From Thermus caliditerrae (GTDB lineage Bacteria > Deinococcota > Deinococci > Deinococcales > Thermaceae), in contig NZ_JAKEDT010000016.1 of the NCBI RefSeq assembly GCF_021462525.1, forward strand, positions 12,631 through 54,926: DNA of 42,296 nt, given 5' to 3'. This document shows positions 9,017-17,917 of this stretch, piece by piece. Numbering within the stretch: the first letter of the stretch is position 1; each line of letters opens with the position of its first letter. The notes under the pieces were generated by a model that searched no databases, had not been told where the DNA came from, and worked only from the letters and a program-made list of their open reading frames with translations. Both the position numbers and the translations under genes were made by a program.

Positions 9017-9904
9017 ATGCGGCCCTCCGGGCTCAAGATCGCCGCCGTGCTCCTCCTGGGCATCCTGGCCATCAGCTTCGGCTCCATCCTGGTGCGCCTG
9101 GCCCTGGCGGCCTCCGGGGACTCGAGCCTCGCCTTCAGCCTGGTGATGAGCGCCGGGCGCATGGGCCTGGCCGCCCTGCTTCTGGCCCCTGGCTGGCGTA
9201 CCCTCCCCCGAAGCCGGGCAGGCCTTCCCTACGCCTTAGCCGCCGGAGGGTTTTTGGCCCTTCACTTCGCCTTTTGGATCACCTCCCTCTCCTACACCTC
9301 GGTGGCGGCCAGCACCGCCCTGGTCACCACCAACCCGGTGTGGGTCACCCTCTTCGGTTGGCTCTTCTTCAAAGAAATCCCTTCCGGCCTCACCCTCTTG
9401 GGGGTGGGGATAGCCCTCTTGGGAGGGCTTTTGATCGGGCTCGGGGACGCCCAAGGGGGGTCAGGAAGCAACCCCCTCCTGGGGGATATCCTGGCCCTCC
9501 TGGGCGCTGTGGCCGCATCCCTCTACTTCCTCCTGGGCCGGGAAGCCCAGAGGCGGGGCCTCTCCATCCTGGAGTACGTGCGCCTGGCCTACACCGCCGC
9601 GGCCCTCCTTCTCCTTCCCCTGCCCTACCTCTTCGGTGGGGGCTACGGAGGCTATCCCCTGGCGGTCTACGGCTATATCCTCCTCATGGCCCTTCTGCCC
9701 CAGCTGGTAGGCCACACCAGCTTCAACTGGGCCACCCGGCACATCCCCCCGGTCCTGGTCACCCTGGCCATCCTCTTTGAGCCGGTGGGGGCGAGCCTCC
9801 TGGCCTTCCTCCTCTTCGGGGAGCTTCCTGGGGTTCAGGTCCTCCTGGGGGCCCTGGTCCTCCTCCTGGGGGTGGGGCTAGCGGTGGTGGGAGGTCGGCG
9901 GTGA
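9017..9904 (+). CDS. EamA/DMT-family transporter (first of two)
   Basis: 295 residues with ten predicted membrane helices in two repeated five-helix EamA halves, the drug/metabolite transporter superfamily. Visible features are the N-terminal AISFGSILVRLALAA, the motif SLSYTSVAASTALVTTNPVW near the middle of half one, and the matching ATRHIPPVLVTLAILFEPVG in half two. Likely an inner-membrane exporter of amino acids or other metabolites; the substrate is not readable. Its stop overlaps the next EamA gene by 4 nt. Confidence 0.88.
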   Translation: MRPSGLKIAAVLLLGILAISFGSILVRLALAASGDSSLAFSLVMSAGRMGLAALLLAPGWRTLPRSRAGLPYALAAGGFLALHFAFWITSLSYTSVAASTALVTTNPVWVTLFGWLFFKEIPSGLTLLGVGIALLGGLLIGLGDAQGGSGSNPLLGDILALLGAVAASLYFLLGREAQRRGLSILEYVRLAYTAAALLLLPLPYLFGGGYGGYPLAVYGYILLMALLPQLVGHTSFNWATRHIPPVLVTLAILFEPVGASLLAFLLFGELPGVQVLLGALVLLLGVGLAVVGGRR

Positions 9905-10713
9905 TCTACGTGGCCTTGGCCGCTTTGCTTTGGGGCCTGGGCGGGGCCCTGGCGGGCCGGTTCATGGAGGCCATCCCCCCTTCGGTCCTCATCCCCTTGC
10001 GCTTCCTCCTGAGCTTCCTCCTCCTCCTGCCCCTGGTGTTGCGCTTTCCCCCCAGCGCCCGCGAGCGCCCGCGGCTTCTTTGGGTGGGGTTCGCCCTCTC
10101 AGGGGCCCAGGCCTTCTACTACCTGGCCATCCACGCCACCACCGTGGCCACGGGCATCTTCCTTCAGTACCTGGCCCCGGCCCTCCTGACCCTGTACGCC
10201 TTGGTGCGGGGCGAAAGGCTACCTCTGAGAGCCCTCCTTGGCGTGGCCCTGGCCCTCCTGGGGGCCTACGCGCTGGTGGTGGGACCCGGGGGTCTGGCGG
10301 GAGGCCCCTTGGGGGTGGGCTACGGCCTCCTCTCCGCGGTGTCCTTTGCCCTGTACGCGGCCCTCTCTTACGGGCTCAAAACCCCGCCCCTGGTGAGCCT
10401 GGGGGTGGCCACGGGGGTGGGGAGCCTTCTCTCCCTGCCGGTGCTCCTCCTGCACCTGCCCCAGGTCCTGGCCCTGGACCTGGAAGGCTGGGGCGCGGTG
10501 GCCTACCTGGTGGTCTTCGGCACGGTGGTGCCCTTTGGGCTTTTCCTCCTGGGGGTGCGCACCTTTCCCGCCCGCCAGGCCACCTTGGTGGCCATGCTGG
10601 AACCGGTGGCGGGAGCGGTCTTCGCCTGGCCCCTGGCGGGGCAACCCTTGCGGCTGGAGGCCCTCCTGGGCGGTGGCCTGATCCTCCTGGGCGTGGCCCT
10701 GAACCGGAGGTGA
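9901..10713 (+). CDS. EamA/DMT-family transporter (second of two)
   Basis: 270 residues and ten predicted helices, again two EamA repeats. GTG start at 9901 within the GTGA overlap with the gene before. Family-typical stretches are AIHATTVATGIFLQYLAPAL in half one and FPARQATLVAMLEPVAGAVF in half two. It is not a close copy of its neighbour. Tandem EamA genes often arise from old duplication, and some small DMT carriers pair, but these are full ten-helix proteins, so each could work alone. Confidence 0.88.
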   Translation: MIYVALAALLWGLGGALAGRFMEAIPPSVLIPLRFLLSFLLLLPLVLRFPPSARERPRLLWVGFALSGAQAFYYLAIHATTVATGIFLQYLAPALLTLYALVRGERLPLRALLGVALALLGAYALVVGPGGLAGGPLGVGYGLLSAVSFALYAALSYGLKTPPLVSLGVATGVGSLLSLPVLLLHLPQVLALDLEGWGAVAYLVVFGTVVPFGLFLLGVRTFPARQATLVAMLEPVAGAVFAWPLAGQPLRLEALLGGGLILLGVALNRR

Positions 10714-10714
10714 T

Positions 10715-11854
10715 ATGGCGGCGCGCGTGTTTTTCCTCTTCACCCTGGGCTATTTCCTCTCCTACTTCTACCGCTCGGCCAATGCGGTGCTTTCCAAGGA
10801 CCTCTCCCAAGACTTAGGCTTGGGCCCGGCGGAGCTCGGCTTCATGACCAGCCTCTTCTACCTGGCCTTCGCCGCGGTGCAGCTTCCCTTGGGAAGCCTC
10901 CTGGACCGCTACGGCCCCCGGGCCGTCACCCCGGCCCTCCTCCTCGTGGCCGCCTCCGGCAGCCTGGTCTTCGCCCTGGCGCCGAGCTTCCCCGTCCTGG
11001 CCCTGGGCCGGGCCCTGATCGGGGTGGGAATGGCCGCCGCCCTCATGGGGGCGCTGAAGGCCTTCAGCCTGTGGTTTCCCAAGGGCTACGCCACGGTCTC
11101 CACCCTGCTGGTGGGCCTGGGGGCCACAGGGGGGCTTTTGGCGGCCACCCCCCTGGCCCTCATGAAGGAGGCCATGGGCTGGCGGGGGGTCTTCCTCCTG
11201 GGGGCCGGGGTGGTGGTGCTGGTGGCCCTGCTCCTCTACCTGGGGGTGCGGAACACCCCCCCTGGGGTTCCCTGGCCCCGGGGGGAAGGAGGCGGGGGGC
11301 TGAGGGAGGTCCTGGGCAACCCCAGGCTCCTGCGGGTGGCCTTTTTGGCCTTGGCCTTTGCGGGAAGCTTCCTGGCCCTGCAGACCCTCTGGGCCGGGGC
11401 CTACGCCTACCACCTGGGCCTTTCGGCGGTGGCGGTGGGGAACCTCCTCCTCCTCTACTCGGGGACGGCGGTCTTGGGCTTCCTCCTCTCCGGATACCTG
11501 GCCGACCGCTTCGGCACCGCCCGGGTCCTGGTCCTCTCCGCCCTCCTCTTCGCCCTGGGCCTGATCCTCCTCCTCCTCGGGTTCCTCCTCCCCGCCTACC
11601 TTCTCCTCGGGTTCTTCGGGGCCTTCAACATCCTCACCCTCACCCAGGCCCGGGAGCTGGTGCCCCCCCACCTGGTGGGCCGGGGCACCACCTTGGTGAA
11701 CCTCTTCGGCATCGGGGGTACCTTCCTCCTGCAGTGGGGGGTGGGGGTGGCGGTGGGGGCCTTGGGGTACGGGTGGGCCTTCGGCGGGCTTCTGGGGCTT
11801 CTCTTCCTGGCCCTTTTCCTCTACTTGCCTTTGCTAACCCCTAGGAGCCCATAG
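10715..11854 (+). CDS. Major facilitator superfamily transporter
   Basis: 379 residues with about 12 membrane helices. The loop after helix two reads LGSLLDRYGPRAVTP, the MFS signature GxxxDRxGxR. The second half repeats it as SGYLADRFGTARVLV. The N-terminus (FTLGYFLSYFYRSANAVLSK) is like nitrate/sugar-phosphate and hexuronate-type MFS proteins. ATG 10715 comes 1 nt after the stop of the second EamA gene, so three carriers are co-transcribed. Its last 21 nt overlap the convergent Fic gene. Substrate unknown. Confidence 0.88.
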   Translation: MAARVFFLFTLGYFLSYFYRSANAVLSKDLSQDLGLGPAELGFMTSLFYLAFAAVQLPLGSLLDRYGPRAVTPALLLVAASGSLVFALAPSFPVLALGRALIGVGMAAALMGALKAFSLWFPKGYATVSTLLVGLGATGGLLAATPLALMKEAMGWRGVFLLGAGVVVLVALLLYLGVRNTPPGVPWPRGEGGGGLREVLGNPRLLRVAFLALAFAGSFLALQTLWAGAYAYHLGLSAVAVGNLLLLYSGTAVLGFLLSGYLADRFGTARVLVLSALLFALGLILLLLGFLLPAYLLLGFFGAFNILTLTQARELVPPHLVGRGTTLVNLFGIGGTFLLQWGVGVAVGALGYGWAFGGLLGLLFLALFLYLPLLTPRSP

Positions 11855-12928
11855 GCTCTGCTGGAGGTCCCGGATCCTGTCCTCCCAGGAGGGGCGCTCT
11901 GGGGGGAGGGTAGGGGGAAGAACCGGCGGATGCTCCCGGGTGCCCAAAAAGAGCCAGGGGTGGGAAAGGGGGCGTTTGCCGCCTCGAGGGCGGTAGACCA
12001 CCAACCGCCCCCGGCTCACCCACTGGTAGACCAGAACCCGGCTCACGCCCAAATCCTGAGCCACCTCCTCCAAAGGCTTTAGGTCGTGAAAGCGGATCAG
12101 GGCCAAGGCCACCAGGTTGTCCAGCCGAGGCGCCAAGGCCTCCGCCAACAAGAGGGCCAAGGGCCGGAACTCCCCCAGGTCCAAAGCCCGCAAAAGGGCC
12201 TCCGGCTCCGGGGGAGGGAAACCCCGGTGGAAGCCCCGATCCGCCTCCTGCAAGGCGGCATAGTAGCGCTCCCGTTCCTTCTGGGTAAGACCCTTGATAG
12301 CCAGAGGGGGAAGGCCTTGGAGAAGAGCCAGGTAGTTGAGGAGGATGCGCCCTACCCGGCCGTTGCCGTCACGGTAGGGGTGGATGGCCTCGAAAAGGGC
12401 GTGGGTCTTGGCCAGGGCCTCCAGCGCCTCCCGCTCCCGCAACAACCAGAGCGCCAGCTTCACAAAGGCCCGCAGGTAGTCCGTGGCCTCTAAGGGGGGT
12501 TGCACCGGGGCCCCGGCGATCTGCCGCTTGATCCCGTCGGCGGGCTGGCCCCTGTAGCGATCCTGGGTGGTTCCCTGGAAGAGCATGGCGTGAATGTTGT
12601 TGATCAGAGGGAGGTCGAGGTGAAGCTGGCTCTCCTTGTGGTATTGGAAGGCCAGGCCGTAGGTGTACTGGGCCGTGCGGAAGTAGTTGAGCACCTCCAG
12701 GGAACCCCTTCGGCCTTGGACCACGGCTTCCAGCTCCCTCTCGGTGGCGAAGTATCCCTCCATGGCCAGGGAGTGGCGGGTGTCCTCTTGGAGCATGTAC
12801 AGCCACTCCTCGTTGGCCACCTGGAGCAAGGCCAGGGGCAAGCCCCCCAAGCGCTCCAGAAGTCCGCGGCGCTCCGCCAGGGCCGCCCGGACTTTGTCAT
12901 ATGAGCCCCAAGCCCCAAGGCCCGGCAT
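11834..12928 (-). CDS. Fic-domain protein with N-terminal inhibitory helix and C-terminal HTH
   Basis: A 364-residue Fic protein, a family that usually transfers AMP from ATP onto hydroxyl groups of target proteins. The catalytic motif HPYRDGNGRVGR (183-194) is complete: the His, the DGNGR anion loop and the terminal Arg. SLAMEG (53-58) matches the inhibitory motif (S/T)xxxE(G/N), so this is a self-inhibited class II type with no separate antitoxin. Residues about 285-310 look like a helix-turn-helix (EEVAQDLGVSRVLVYQWVSR), so it may also bind DNA. ATG 12928 has a -10 box 6 nt upstream. The target protein is unknown. Confidence 0.93.
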   Translation of the reverse strand: MPGLGAWGSYDKVRAALAERRGLLERLGGLPLALLQVANEEWLYMLQEDTRHSLAMEGYFATERELEAVVQGRRGSLEVLNYFRTAQYTYGLAFQYHKESQLHLDLPLINNIHAMLFQGTTQDRYRGQPADGIKRQIAGAPVQPPLEATDYLRAFVKLALWLLREREALEALAKTHALFEAIHPYRDGNGRVGRILLNYLALLQGLPPLAIKGLTQKERERYYAALQEADRGFHRGFPPPEPEALLRALDLGEFRPLALLLAEALAPRLDNLVALALIRFHDLKPLEEVAQDLGVSRVLVYQWVSRGRLVVYRPRGGKRPLSHPWLFLGTREHPPVLPPTLPPERPSWEDRIRDLQQSLWAPRG

Positions 12929-12934
12929 AGCCCT

Positions 12935-12940
12935 ATAGTA
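12935..12940 (-). promoter_or_regulatory. -10 box of leaderless fic gene
   Basis: TACTAT on the minus strand, 6 nt (AGGGCT) before ATG 12928. Confidence 0.55.
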
Positions 12941-12996
12941 GGGCCTCTAAACCCCTGTATGCCAAAGGGCACTCCCCGGAAAAACTGACAACCCTG

Positions 12997-13005
12997 TGAT
13001 AAACT
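12997..13005 (+). promoter_or_regulatory. Extended -10 of leaderless comM
   Basis: TGA-TAAACT, an extended -10, ending 6 nt (CCCTCC) before ATG 13012. The transcript would begin at the start codon. Confidence 0.6.
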
Positions 13006-13011
13006 CCCTCC

Positions 13012-14496
13012 ATGCTAGCCCAGGTCAGAAGCTACACCCTCTTCGGCCTGGACGCGGTTCCCGTCACCGTAGAGGTGGACGTCAGTCCTGGGCTTCCCAG
13101 CTACGCCCTGGTGGGCCTGCCGGACAAGGCGGTGGAGGAAAGCCGGGAAAGGGTAAGGGCCGCCCTCAAAAACGCGGGCTTCCCCTACCCCCAGGCCCGG
13201 GTGGTGGTGAACCTGGCCCCGGCGGAGCTCAGGAAGGAGGGCAGCCACTTTGACCTGCCCATCGCCCTGGGGCTCCTGGCGGCCCAAGGGGTGGTGCCCT
13301 TGGAAAGCCTTTCCGGCCTGGCGGTGGCGGGGGAGCTGGGGCTGGACGGAGCCCTTCGCCCGGTGCCCGGGGCGGTGAACCTGGCCCTGGGGGCCTTGGC
13401 CGAGGGGAAAAAGCTTCTCCTTCCACTGGAAAGCGCCAAGGAGGCCGCCTTGGTGGAGGGGGTGGAGGTCTGGGGGGCGGAAAGCCTCCTCCAGGCGGTG
13501 GTCTACCTCAAGGGGGAGGAAGCCACCCAGAGGGCCGAGCCGGAGGACCCCGCGGTCCTCCTCGAGGCCCTGGACCTCCGGGACGTCAAGGGCCAGGCCA
13601 AGGCCAAACGCGCCTTAGAGATCGCCGCTGCAGGCTACCACCACCTCCTCATGGTGGGAAGCCCCGGCTCGGGAAAGACCATGCTGGCCAGGCGCCTCCC
13701 CTTCCTCCTACCCCCCCTCTCCCAGGAGGCCGCCCTCGAGGTGAGCCGCATCCACTCCGCCGCAGGCCAAGCCCTGAAGGGCCTCCTCCGCAACCCCCCT
13801 TTCCGCGCCCCCCACCACACGGTGAGCTATGCGGGCCTCATCGGGGGCGGGGCCATCCCCAAGCCGGGGGAGGTTTCCCTGGCCCACCGGGGGGTGCTCT
13901 TCCTGGACGAGTTCCCCGAGTTCTCCCGGGACGCCTTGGAGGCCCTGCGCCAACCCCTGGAGGACGGGGTGGTGACCGTGGCCCGGGCCAAGGCCAGCCT
14001 CACCTTTCCCGCCCGCTTCCTCCTGGTGGCGGCCATGAACCCTTGTCCCTGCGGCTGGTACGGGGATCCCGAAAGGGCCTGCACCTGCACCCCCGCAAGC
14101 CGCGGGCGCTACGTGGGCAAGATCTCCGGGCCCCTCCTGGACCGGTTTGACCTGGTGGTGGAGGTGCCCCGCCTCACCCCCGCCGAGCTCGCCCGCGCCC
14201 CCGAGGGGGAAAGCACCGAGGTGGTGCGGGAACGGGTCTTGAGAGCCCGGGAAAGGATGCTCGCCCGGCAGGGGCGGCCCAACGGGGAGCTTGCGGGCAA
14301 GGCCCTGCGCGAGCACGTGCGCCTCACCCCTGGGGCCGAGGCCCTTCTTCAGGCCGCCGCCAAGAAGATGCTCCTTTCCGCCCGAAGCTACGACCGCCTC
14401 CTGCGGGTGGCCCGCACCGTGGCCGACCTCATGGCCTCCGAGCAGGTGGAAGAGGCCCACGTGGCTGAGGCTTTGAGTTACCGCAAAACCCTTTAG
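13012..14496 (+). CDS. comM: YifB/ComM family Mg-chelatase-like AAA+ ATPase
   Basis: ComM proteins are hexameric AAA+ helicases that promote branch migration during natural transformation, which fits the strong competence of Thermus. The 494 residues show an N-terminal Lon-protease-like domain (about 1-165), Walker [12 protein letters not shown] near residue 220, Walker [12 protein letters not shown] and the zinc-type segment [20 protein letters not shown]-terminal Mg-chelatase domain ends the chain. Its stop overlaps the convergent mgsA stop by 4 nt. Confidence 0.95.
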   Translation: MLAQVRSYTLFGLDAVPVTVEVDVSPGLPSYALVGLPDKAVEESRERVRAALKNAGFPYPQARVVVNLAPAELRKEGSHFDLPIALGLLAAQGVVPLESLSGLAVAGELGLDGALRPVPGAVNLALGALAEGKKLLLPLESAKEAALVEGVEVWGAESLLQAVVYLKGEEATQRAEPEDPAVLLEALDLRDVKGQAKAKRALEIAAAGYHHLLMVGSPGSGKTMLARRLPFLLPPLSQEAALEVSRIHSAAGQALKGLLRNPPFRAPHHTVSYAGLIGGGAIPKPGEVSLAHRGVLFLDEFPEFSRDALEALRQPLEDGVVTVARAKASLTFPARFLLVAAMNPCPCGWYGDPERACTCTPASRGRYVGKISGPLLDRFDLVVEVPRLTPAELARAPEGESTEVVRERVLRARERMLARQGRPNGELAGKALREHVRLTPGAEALLQAAAKKMLLSARSYDRLLRVARTVADLMASEQVEEAHVAEALSYRKTL

Positions 14497-14870
14497 CCCG
14501 CCTGGCTGGCCAGCCAGGGGATGAGGGCCTCCGCCGCCTGGGGGTTGGTGGCCAGGGGCACCCCGTGCACGTTGCACACCCGCATGAGGGCCTGCACGTC
14601 GGGCTCGTGGGGCTTAGGGGTGAGGGGATCCTGGAAGAAGAGCACGCAAAGCACCTTTCCCTCAGCTACCTTGGACCCGATCTGCATATCTCCTCCCAGG
14701 GGACCGGAAAGAACCCGCTCCACCTCGAGGCCGGTGGCCTCCTGGATGCGTTTCCCCGTGGTGCCCGTGGCCAAAAGGGGAAAGCGGGAAAGAAGCTCCC
14801 GGTGCCGTTGGCAAAAGGCCACCATCTCCTCCTTCTTGGCATCGTGGGCGATGAGGGCCAGGGCCTTCAT
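14493..14870 (-). CDS. mgsA: Methylglyoxal synthase
   Basis: Converts dihydroxyacetone phosphate to methylglyoxal and phosphate, a bypass used under phosphate limitation or sugar-phosphate overload. The 125 residues begin [16 protein letters not shown]. Motifs are [11 protein letters not shown] (phosphate site), [11 protein letters not shown] with the catalytic Asp, and [21 protein letters not shown] start at ATG 14870 because TACAAT lies 6 nt upstream; a Met 8 codons earlier would overlap that box. Divergent from the M42 peptidase gene with shared promoter bases. Confidence 0.95.
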   Translation of the reverse strand: MKALALIAHDAKKEEMVAFCQRHRELLSRFPLLATGTTGKRIQEATGLEVERVLSGPLGGDMQIGSKVAEGKVLCVLFFQDPLTPKPHEPDVQALMRVCNVHGVPLATNPQAAEALIPWLASQAG

Positions 14871-14876
14871 GGGGGC

Positions 14877-14882
14877 ATTGTA
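14877..14882 (-). promoter_or_regulatory. -10 box of leaderless mgsA
   Basis: TACAAT on the minus strand, 6 nt (GCCCCC) before ATG 14870. Shares two base pairs with the divergent -10 of the M42 peptidase gene. Confidence 0.6.
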
Positions 14883-14886
14883 AGCT
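14881..14886 (+). promoter_or_regulatory. -10 box of leaderless M42 peptidase gene
   Basis: TAAGCT, 6 nt (TTGGCC) before ATG 14893. It overlaps the mgsA -10 by 2 bp, so the two genes cannot be initiated at once from the same DNA. Confidence 0.55.
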
Positions 14887-14892
14887 TTGGCC

Positions 14893-15924
14893 ATGGACTA
14901 CGCGCCCGACCTGGAGTTTTTAGAAAAGCTCCTTTTGGCCGCCGGGCCCTCGGGCTTTGAGGAGGAGGCCACCGGGGTCTTCCTGGAGAAGGCGGCGGGG
15001 TTCGCCCAGGCGGAGCGGGACCGCCACGGCAACGCCTACGCCCGCCTCAACCCAGGGGGCAGGCCCAAGGTCCTCCTCCTGGGGCACGCGGACGAGATCG
15101 GGGTCATCGTGAGCCACGTGGAGGAGAAGGGCTTTTTGCGCCTGAAGCCCCTGGGGGGCTGGGACCCGCAGGTGCTGGTGGGCCAGCGCCTGCGCTTTTT
15201 GGGGAAGCGGGGGCACGTGCTGGGGGTGGTGGGCCGGAAGGCGGTCCACGTCCTGAAGGAGGAGGAGCGCAAGAAGGCGGTGGAGCTTGAGGACCTCTTC
15301 GCCGACATCGGGGCGGGAAGCCGGGAGGAGGCCTTAGCCCACCTCGAGGTGGGGGCGGTGGGCGTCTTGGACCAGGCCCCCCAGTGGCTTCTGGGGGAGC
15401 GCCTGGTGTCCAAGGCCCTGGACAACCGCCTGGGGGCCTTCGTGGTCCTCGAGGCCCTCCGCCTGGTGGCGGGGAAGACCGAGGCGGAGGTGGTGGCGGT
15501 GGCCACGGTGCAGGAGGAGATCGGGGCTTTTGGCGCCCGCACCGCTGCCTTCCGCGAGGCCCCCGACCTGGCCCTGGTGGTGGACGTGCACCACGACAGC
15601 GCCGCCCCCGGCATGGATAAAGCCCGGGTGGGGGAGGCGGAGCTGGGCCGGGGCGTGGTGCTGGACGTGGGGCCCTTCGTGGACCGGGAGGTCCTGAAGG
15701 GCCTGCGGCAGGCGGCGGAAGAGGAGGGCATCCCTTACGTCCTGAACGCCCACGGGCGGTGGTCCGGCACCGACGCCGACGAGGTGGCCAAGGTGCGGGA
15801 GGGCATCCCCACGGGCATCGTTTCCATCCCCTTGCGCTACATGCACTCCCCGGTGGAGATGGTGGACTTCCGCGACGTGGAGCGGGCAGTGCGGCTTCTC
15901 GCCGCCTACATCCTGCGCCTCTAG
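14893..15924 (+). CDS. M42 family metallo-aminopeptidase
   Basis: Tetrahedral (TET-type) cobalt/zinc aminopeptidase family, once annotated as endo-glucanase. The metal and catalytic residues are in place: [10 protein letters not shown] (His and Asp), [10 protein letters not shown] (bridging Asp), [11 protein letters not shown] (catalytic Glu pair), VVDVHHDS and the late YMHSPVEM His. About 343 residues, normal for M42. It probably trims peptides from the proteasome-like or Lon proteases. I prefer ATG 14893 to the in-frame TTG 14887 because TAAGCT lies 6 nt before the ATG. MazG-like gene follows by 9 nt. Confidence 0.92.
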   Translation: MDYAPDLEFLEKLLLAAGPSGFEEEATGVFLEKAAGFAQAERDRHGNAYARLNPGGRPKVLLLGHADEIGVIVSHVEEKGFLRLKPLGGWDPQVLVGQRLRFLGKRGHVLGVVGRKAVHVLKEEERKKAVELEDLFADIGAGSREEALAHLEVGAVGVLDQAPQWLLGERLVSKALDNRLGAFVVLEALRLVAGKTEAEVVAVATVQEEIGAFGARTAAFREAPDLALVVDVHHDSAAPGMDKARVGEAELGRGVVLDVGPFVDREVLKGLRQAAEEEGIPYVLNAHGRWSGTDADEVAKVREGIPTGIVSIPLRYMHSPVEMVDFRDVERAVRLLAAYILRL

Positions 15925-15933
15925 GGAGGACCC

Positions 15934-16257
15934 ATGGAAACGCCCCTCACCTTCAAGGAAGCCCAAAAGGAGGTGGACGCCTGGATCGGCCAGTTTAAGG
16001 AGGGGTACTTCCCACCCCTCCTCATGCTGGCCCGCCTCACCGAGGAGCTCGGGGAGGTGGCCCGGGTCCTGGCCCACCGCCACGGCAAGAAGCCCAAGCC
16101 CGGCGAGGCCGAAGGGGACCTGGCGGAGGAGCTCGCCGACCTCCTCTTCGTCCTCATCTCCCTGGCCAACCGGGAGGGCATAGACCTGGAAGAAGCCTTC
16201 CTCAAGGCCATGGCCAAGTACCGGGAGCGGGACCAGGAGCGCTGGAGCAGGAAGTAG
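15934..16257 (+). CDS. MazG-like nucleotide pyrophosphohydrolase
   Basis: 107-residue all-alpha NTP pyrophosphatase of the MazG/dUTPase-like superfamily. Metal-binding motifs are LTEELGEVARVLAH (ExxE-like) and LAEELADLLFVL (ExxD), the two helices that bind Mg2+. Single-domain members hydrolyse various (d)NTPs to NMP and pyrophosphate and may clean the nucleotide pool; specificity is not readable. GGGAGGACCC gives it a normal ribosome site, so it is co-transcribed with the M42 gene upstream. No MazEF-type toxin is nearby. Confidence 0.85.
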   Translation: METPLTFKEAQKEVDAWIGQFKEGYFPPLLMLARLTEELGEVARVLAHRHGKKPKPGEAEGDLAEELADLLFVLISLANREGIDLEEAFLKAMAKYRERDQERWSRK

Positions 16258-16260
16258 AAT
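16255..16260 (+). promoter_or_regulatory. -10 box of leaderless ABC ATPase gene
   Basis: TAGAAT, 6 nt (GGCCCC) before GTG 16267. The first three bases are the stop codon of the MazG-like gene. Confidence 0.55.
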
Positions 16261-16266
16261 GGCCCC

Positions 16267-17172
16267 GTGGAACCCGCTCTTCTAGAGGCCCAGGGGCTCA
16301 GGAAGCGCTTTGGGGCCCTCGAGGCCGTCCGGGGCGTGAGCCTGGCGCTTCGCCCGGGGGAGGTGCTGGCCTTCTTGGGCAAGAACGGGGCTGGCAAGAC
16401 CACCACGGTGAAGATGCTCTCCGGCCTCCTCCTCCCCGACGCGGGGGAGGTGCGCCTCCTTGGCCAAGATCCCTTCCGCGACCCCTGGGCCCTAAGGCAC
16501 CTGGGGGCAGTCCTGGAGGGCAACCGCAACACCTACTGGCGGCTCACCGCTTTGGAGAACCTGGTCTACTTCGGGGTAGCCCGGGGCCTGCGCCTGGCTG
16601 CGGCCCGGAAGCGAGCCCTGGCGCTTCTGGAGGAGTACGGCCTTTGGGACAAGGCCCACACCGAGGTGCGCCACCTCTCCCGGGGAATGCAGCAGAAGCT
16701 GGCCCTCCTCCAGGCCCTGGTCCACGATCCCGAGGTGCTCCTCCTGGACGAGCCCACCCTGGGCCTGGACGTGGATACCAGCCTCCAGATGCAGGACAAG
16801 ATCCGCGCCTTGGCCAAAGGGGGCAAGGCCATCCTGCTCACCACCCACCAGTTGGAGGTGGCCGAGGCCCTGGCCCACCAGGTGGCCATCATCCACCGGG
16901 GAGAGGTGGTGCTGGAGGAGAGCAAGGAAGCCCTCCTCGCCCGCTTCGCCGGGGAGCACTACGTGCTGGAGCTGGAAGCCCCCCCACCCCCTGGGGTCTT
17001 GGCCCAGCTCCGCGCCCTGGGGGTAGAAGGCGAGGGCCCGTTCCTGGTTCGGGGGGACGGGGAGGCGCTTTGGCGGGTGCTGGAGGCCCTGAAGCCCCTG
17101 CCCCTCAAGAAGGTGGCCAAGGCGGAGGCGGACCTCTTGGAGGTTTTCTTGAAGGTGGTGGGGCGTGCTTGA
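16267..17172 (+). CDS. ABC transporter ATP-binding protein (ABC-2 exporter)
   Basis: 301-residue ATPase of the DrrA/CcmA type. Walker A is FLGKNGAGKTTTVK, the signature LSRGMQQKL, Walker B VLLLDEPTLGLD and the switch His is in LLTTHQLEVAE. A C-terminal region of about 80 residues after the switch is typical of drug or lipid exporters. GTG start 16267 is supported by a -10 box 6 nt before it. It overlaps the permease gene by 8 nt, so the two form one export system. Substrate unknown. Confidence 0.93.
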   Translation: MEPALLEAQGLRKRFGALEAVRGVSLALRPGEVLAFLGKNGAGKTTTVKMLSGLLLPDAGEVRLLGQDPFRDPWALRHLGAVLEGNRNTYWRLTALENLVYFGVARGLRLAAARKRALALLEEYGLWDKAHTEVRHLSRGMQQKLALLQALVHDPEVLLLDEPTLGLDVDTSLQMQDKIRALAKGGKAILLTTHQLEVAEALAHQVAIIHRGEVVLEESKEALLARFAGEHYVLELEAPPPPGVLAQLRALGVEGEGPFLVRGDGEALWRVLEALKPLPLKKVAKAEADLLEVFLKVVGRA

Positions 17173-17917
17173 CCTCTTGCTGGTGGAAGTCTGGAGAAGC
17201 CTTTTGGCCCTCCGCCGTTACCCCCTGGAGCTTTTGGGGGCGGTGGTCACCTTGAGCCTCATCTTCTACCTCCTCTTCCTGGGGGCCCGCTTCCTGGCGG
17301 GGCCCGGGGTGGAGTTTGGAGGGAGGCTCGAGGCCGTGCTGGTGGGCTACCTGCTTTGGACCTTCACCCTTTCCGCTTACAACGGCCTCTCCTTCGGCCT
17401 TATGGAGGAAACTCAGACGGGAACCCTGGAACAGGTCTTCCTCACCCCCTACGGGCCGGTGCGCCTCTACCTGGTTCGGGACCTGGCGGGCCTCTTTACC
17501 CAGGGGCTTTTGGTCTTCCTCATCGCCCTGGTCCTGATGGCCCTCACCGGGGCCCGGCTTGCCTTCACCCCTCAGGTCCTCCTCCCCTTCCTGGCGGTGC
17601 TCCTGGGAGGCTATGGCCTGGGCTTCGCCGTGGGCAGCCTGGCTCTCCTTTACAAAAGGATCGGCCAGCTCCTGGGCCTCTCCCAGTTCCTCCTCCTCTT
17701 CCTCCTGCAGGCCCCCGGAGAAGGGCTCTTCCGCCTCCTGCCCTTGGCGCCGGGAGCGGCGCTGGCCCGCAGGATGCTGGCGGAAGGGGCCCCCCTTGAC
17801 CCTGCCCCCCTTTTCCTTAGCTTCCTGAACGGCCTCGTCTACCTGGGGGCGGGGCTTTTCCTCTTCCGCCGTGCGGTGCGCCTGGCCAAGGGGCGCGGGC
17901 TCCTCCATGGCTACTAA
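17165..17917 (+). CDS. ABC-2 type transporter permease
   Basis: 250 residues with six hydrophobic segments, the ABC-2 permease plan. It starts at GTG 17165 inside the ATPase gene (MLDLLLVEVWRSLLALRRYP). The middle loop contains MEETQTGTLEQVFLTPYGPV, the family's typical 'E-x-G-T-L-E' amphipathic segment before helix three. With the ATPase it forms a homodimeric exporter. It overlaps the MFS gene start by 11 nt. Confidence 0.9.
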   Translation: MLDLLLVEVWRSLLALRRYPLELLGAVVTLSLIFYLLFLGARFLAGPGVEFGGRLEAVLVGYLLWTFTLSAYNGLSFGLMEETQTGTLEQVFLTPYGPVRLYLVRDLAGLFTQGLLVFLIALVLMALTGARLAFTPQVLLPFLAVLLGGYGLGFAVGSLALLYKRIGQLLGLSQFLLLFLLQAPGEGLFRLLPLAPGAALARRMLAEGAPLDPAPLFLSFLNGLVYLGAGLFLFRRAVRLAKGRGLLHGY

